Source of the DNA: Hamadaea tsunoensis DSM 44101
Lineage (GTDB): Bacteria; Actinomycetota; Actinomycetes; Mycobacteriales; Micromonosporaceae
Assembly (NCBI RefSeq): GCF_000428945.1
Contig: NZ_AUAX01000019.1
Location: forward strand, 1-64,000
Direction of reading: 5' to 3'
Length of the DNA: 64,000 nucleotides
Shown: piece by piece, positions 62,701 through 64,000 of the stretch
How the letters are laid out: every line of letters begins with the position of its first letter
Position numbering within the stretch: position 1 is the first letter of the stretch
Program-made: the position numbers and the translations under genes
Notes under the pieces: generated by a model
Database searches by the model: none
Told to the model about the DNA's origin: nothing
What the model saw: only the letters and a program-made list of their open reading frames with translations

Positions 62701-63825
62701 ATGTCGCGTTCGGTCCGTCTCGGTGTCATCATCGCGGCCATCGTCGTCCTGCTGGGCGGGGGTGCGTACGCGGCCGTCGTGCTGACGCGCGATCACATCG
62801 ACAAGGCGATCCCGCAGACCGACCTGTTCGGGCCGAGCGAGTCCCCGGCGGGTTCGCCGTCGCCGGCCGGCAGCCCGTCGCCGCTGCCCGGGTCGGACCT
62901 GAAGGGCCCGCTGAACATCCTCATCCTGGGGCTGGACACGCGCGAGTCGATCCCGACGTGGTTCCCGCGTACGGACGCGATCATGATCCTGCACGTCGAC
63001 AAGGATCTGCAGCACGCCTGGCTGACCTCGCTGCCGCGCGACCTCGTCGTGAACATCCCGGCGTTCGCCCCGGCCAGGTTCTCCGGCAGCAAGACGAAGA
63101 TCAACGCGGCGATGGCGTTCGGGTCGCGCGTACCGGGGCAGAACCGGCCCAACATCGCGCAGGGGTTCCAGCTGACGGCCAAGGCGGTGAGCGCGTACAC
63201 CGGCATCGCGCGGTTCGACGCCGGCGCGATCCTCACCTTCCACGGCCTGATGCGGCTGGTCGACGCGCTCGGCGGGATCGACCTCTACGTCGACCAGAAG
63301 ACGACCTCGATCCACCGCCAGCCCAACGGCCTGCCCCGGCCCGAGTGCGGTCACTGCCCGCACGGTTACACCGGCCCGCAGATGACCTACCCGGTCGGGC
63401 AGACGCACATGAACGGCTGGATGGCGCTGGACTACGCGCGGACCCGCTACATCGACGGCGGTGACTACACTCGCCAGCGCCACCAGCGCCAGCTCATCGA
63501 GGCCATCGTCGGCAAGGCCATGAGCACCGACGTGTTCACCAACCCGGCCGCCTTCCAGAAGATCTTCGACGCCCTCGGCGGCACGCTCACCTTCGACGGC
63601 CGCGGCCGCAAGCCGAGTGAGTTCGCGTACGCGCTGCGGCACCTGTCCCCGTCCGCGATCAGCCAGGTGGGCTTCCCGGGCAGCGGGGTCTACAGCGGAT
63701 CGAGCTATCTGGGTGAAAAGCTGGACGGGTCGCAGGTGTCCTACTTCGCGGCCCTGAAGCAGGACAACCTGGCGGCCTGGGTGACGGCGCACGCCAAGTT
63801 GGTCAATGTAGGGTCCCATATCTGA
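62701..63825 (+). CDS. LytR-CpsA-Psr (LCP) family wall-polymer ligase
   Basis: The 374-residue protein has a signal anchor (about 7-29), a Ser/Pro linker and an LCP domain: LNILILGLDTRESIPTWFPR with TDAIMILHVD, LTSLPRDLVV, and NGWMALDYARTRYIDGGDYT plus RQRHQRQLIEAI. The Arg and Asp residues of these motifs bind the polyprenyl pyrophosphate. LCP enzymes attach glycopolymers to peptidoglycan outside the membrane. A Cys pair (ECGHC) is unusual. ATG at 62701 follows GGGGAGG. Confidence 0.93.
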   Translation: MSRSVRLGVIIAAIVVLLGGGAYAAVVLTRDHIDKAIPQTDLFGPSESPAGSPSPAGSPSPLPGSDLKGPLNILILGLDTRESIPTWFPRTDAIMILHVDKDLQHAWLTSLPRDLVVNIPAFAPARFSGSKTKINAAMAFGSRVPGQNRPNIAQGFQLTAKAVSAYTGIARFDAGAILTFHGLMRLVDALGGIDLYVDQKTTSIHRQPNGLPRPECGHCPHGYTGPQMTYPVGQTHMNGWMALDYARTRYIDGGDYTRQRHQRQLIEAIVGKAMSTDVFTNPAAFQKIFDALGGTLTFDGRGRKPSEFAYALRHLSPSAISQVGFPGSGVYSGSSYLGEKLDGSQVSYFAALKQDNLAAWVTAHAKLVNVGSHI

Positions 63826-63872
63826 TCTGAACCGAGTTGCCCCGGATGGCACGTATGTGATGAAGTCCGGGG

Positions 63873-64000
63873 ATGGTGGAACTGACGCCGAGTCAGACGG
63901 CCGCGCTGGCCCACGTCCGCGATCAGGCGAACGCCCGCCGGCAGGCCGATCTCGACCGCCTCGCCGACCTGCCCGACCTGCGGCTTTTCATCTCCCGCGT
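63873..64000 (+). CDS. Start of an unidentified gene (3' end outside window)
   Basis: From ATG at 63873 the frame gives MVELTPSQTAALAHVRDQAN and stays open to the window end (42 codons). It is helical and Ala/Arg/Leu-rich, with no family I can recognise. It follows the LCP gene after 47 bases with a GGGGA site seven bases upstream. Too little is visible to assign a role. Confidence 0.5.
   Translation, partial: MVELTPSQTAALAHVRDQANARRQADLDRLADLPDLRLFISR

Overview
The window looks like chromosomal DNA of a high-GC, filamentous-type actinobacterium, most likely of the Micromonosporaceae (Actinoplanes/Micromonospora relatives). This rests on very high GC, heavy use of GTG starts, the GTACGC-rich codon style throughout, many ECF sigma factors, a FolP2-type dihydropteroate synthase paralogue and a PHO-box-controlled pst operon. 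The family assignment is inference from gene content; no rRNA or other phylogenetic marker is present.

Layout. 1-590: the 3' end of a tyrosine recombinase gene abuts a tRNA-Val(GAC), followed by tRNA-Cys and tRNA-Gly, so the left edge of the window is probably the end of an integrated element. 721-6440: two paralogous CapA-type lipoproteins, a LigB-type dioxygenase, a small P-loop kinase, a TetR regulator and an RlpA-like protein with a long structured leader (candidate c-di-AMP riboswitch). 6450-7430: about 1 kb without genes, full of repeats. 7438-12345: membrane proteins, a second tRNA-Gly, FolP2 with a RibD-C reductase, and a YpfJ-type zinc protein. 12346-13120: repeats. 13121-18248: PLD-type protein, XRE/MmyB regulator with iterated operator, MFS efflux pump, SixA phosphatase. 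18348-23325: pstSCAB phosphate operon ending in a response regulator that has lost its phosphoacceptor. 23298-30147: spermidine-synthase-like protein, a DUF350/ATP-grasp (YjfC-like) cassette, tRNA-Val(CAC), an IS30-HTH/MarR regulator with divergent membrane protein, and an Rrf2/cupin pair with two matching operators. 30201-36654: DEAD-box helicase, an ECF41 sigma factor with its oxidoreductase, and two SigE-type ECF operons, each with a membrane partner overlapping by ATGA. 36778-42311: septum-formation-like lipoprotein, katG behind a FurA-like box, and a hydrolase/TetR divergent pair. 42460-50364: glycosyl hydrolase, sulfatase, ABC exporter pair, frameshifted AI-2E family permease, GyrI-like protein. 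50953-61318: carbohydrate region with a ricin/beta-helix secreted protein, a GH5-CBM2 mannanase, and a mannan-oligosaccharide ABC importer with a GH2 beta-mannosidase. 61516-64000: DUF3291, an Fe-S-type regulator, an LCP ligase and the start of one more gene.

The genes of 53754-61318 read as one mannan-degrading system: the secreted mannanase cuts the polymer, the lipoprotein and two permeases import oligosaccharides, and beta-mannosidase finishes them inside. Both divergent promoters carry the same 13-base site just after the -10 box.

The most unusual content is non-coding. Two families of dispersed intergenic elements recur. One is a modular composite of four blocks (called Q, P, B and A here), whose P block is a ~146-nt imperfect palindrome with ~50-nt arms. 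The other is a ~80-nt long-stem hairpin (called C), mostly placed after gene 3' ends, with one copy having a perfect 31-bp stem. Neither matches a standard terminator or an IS that I recognise.
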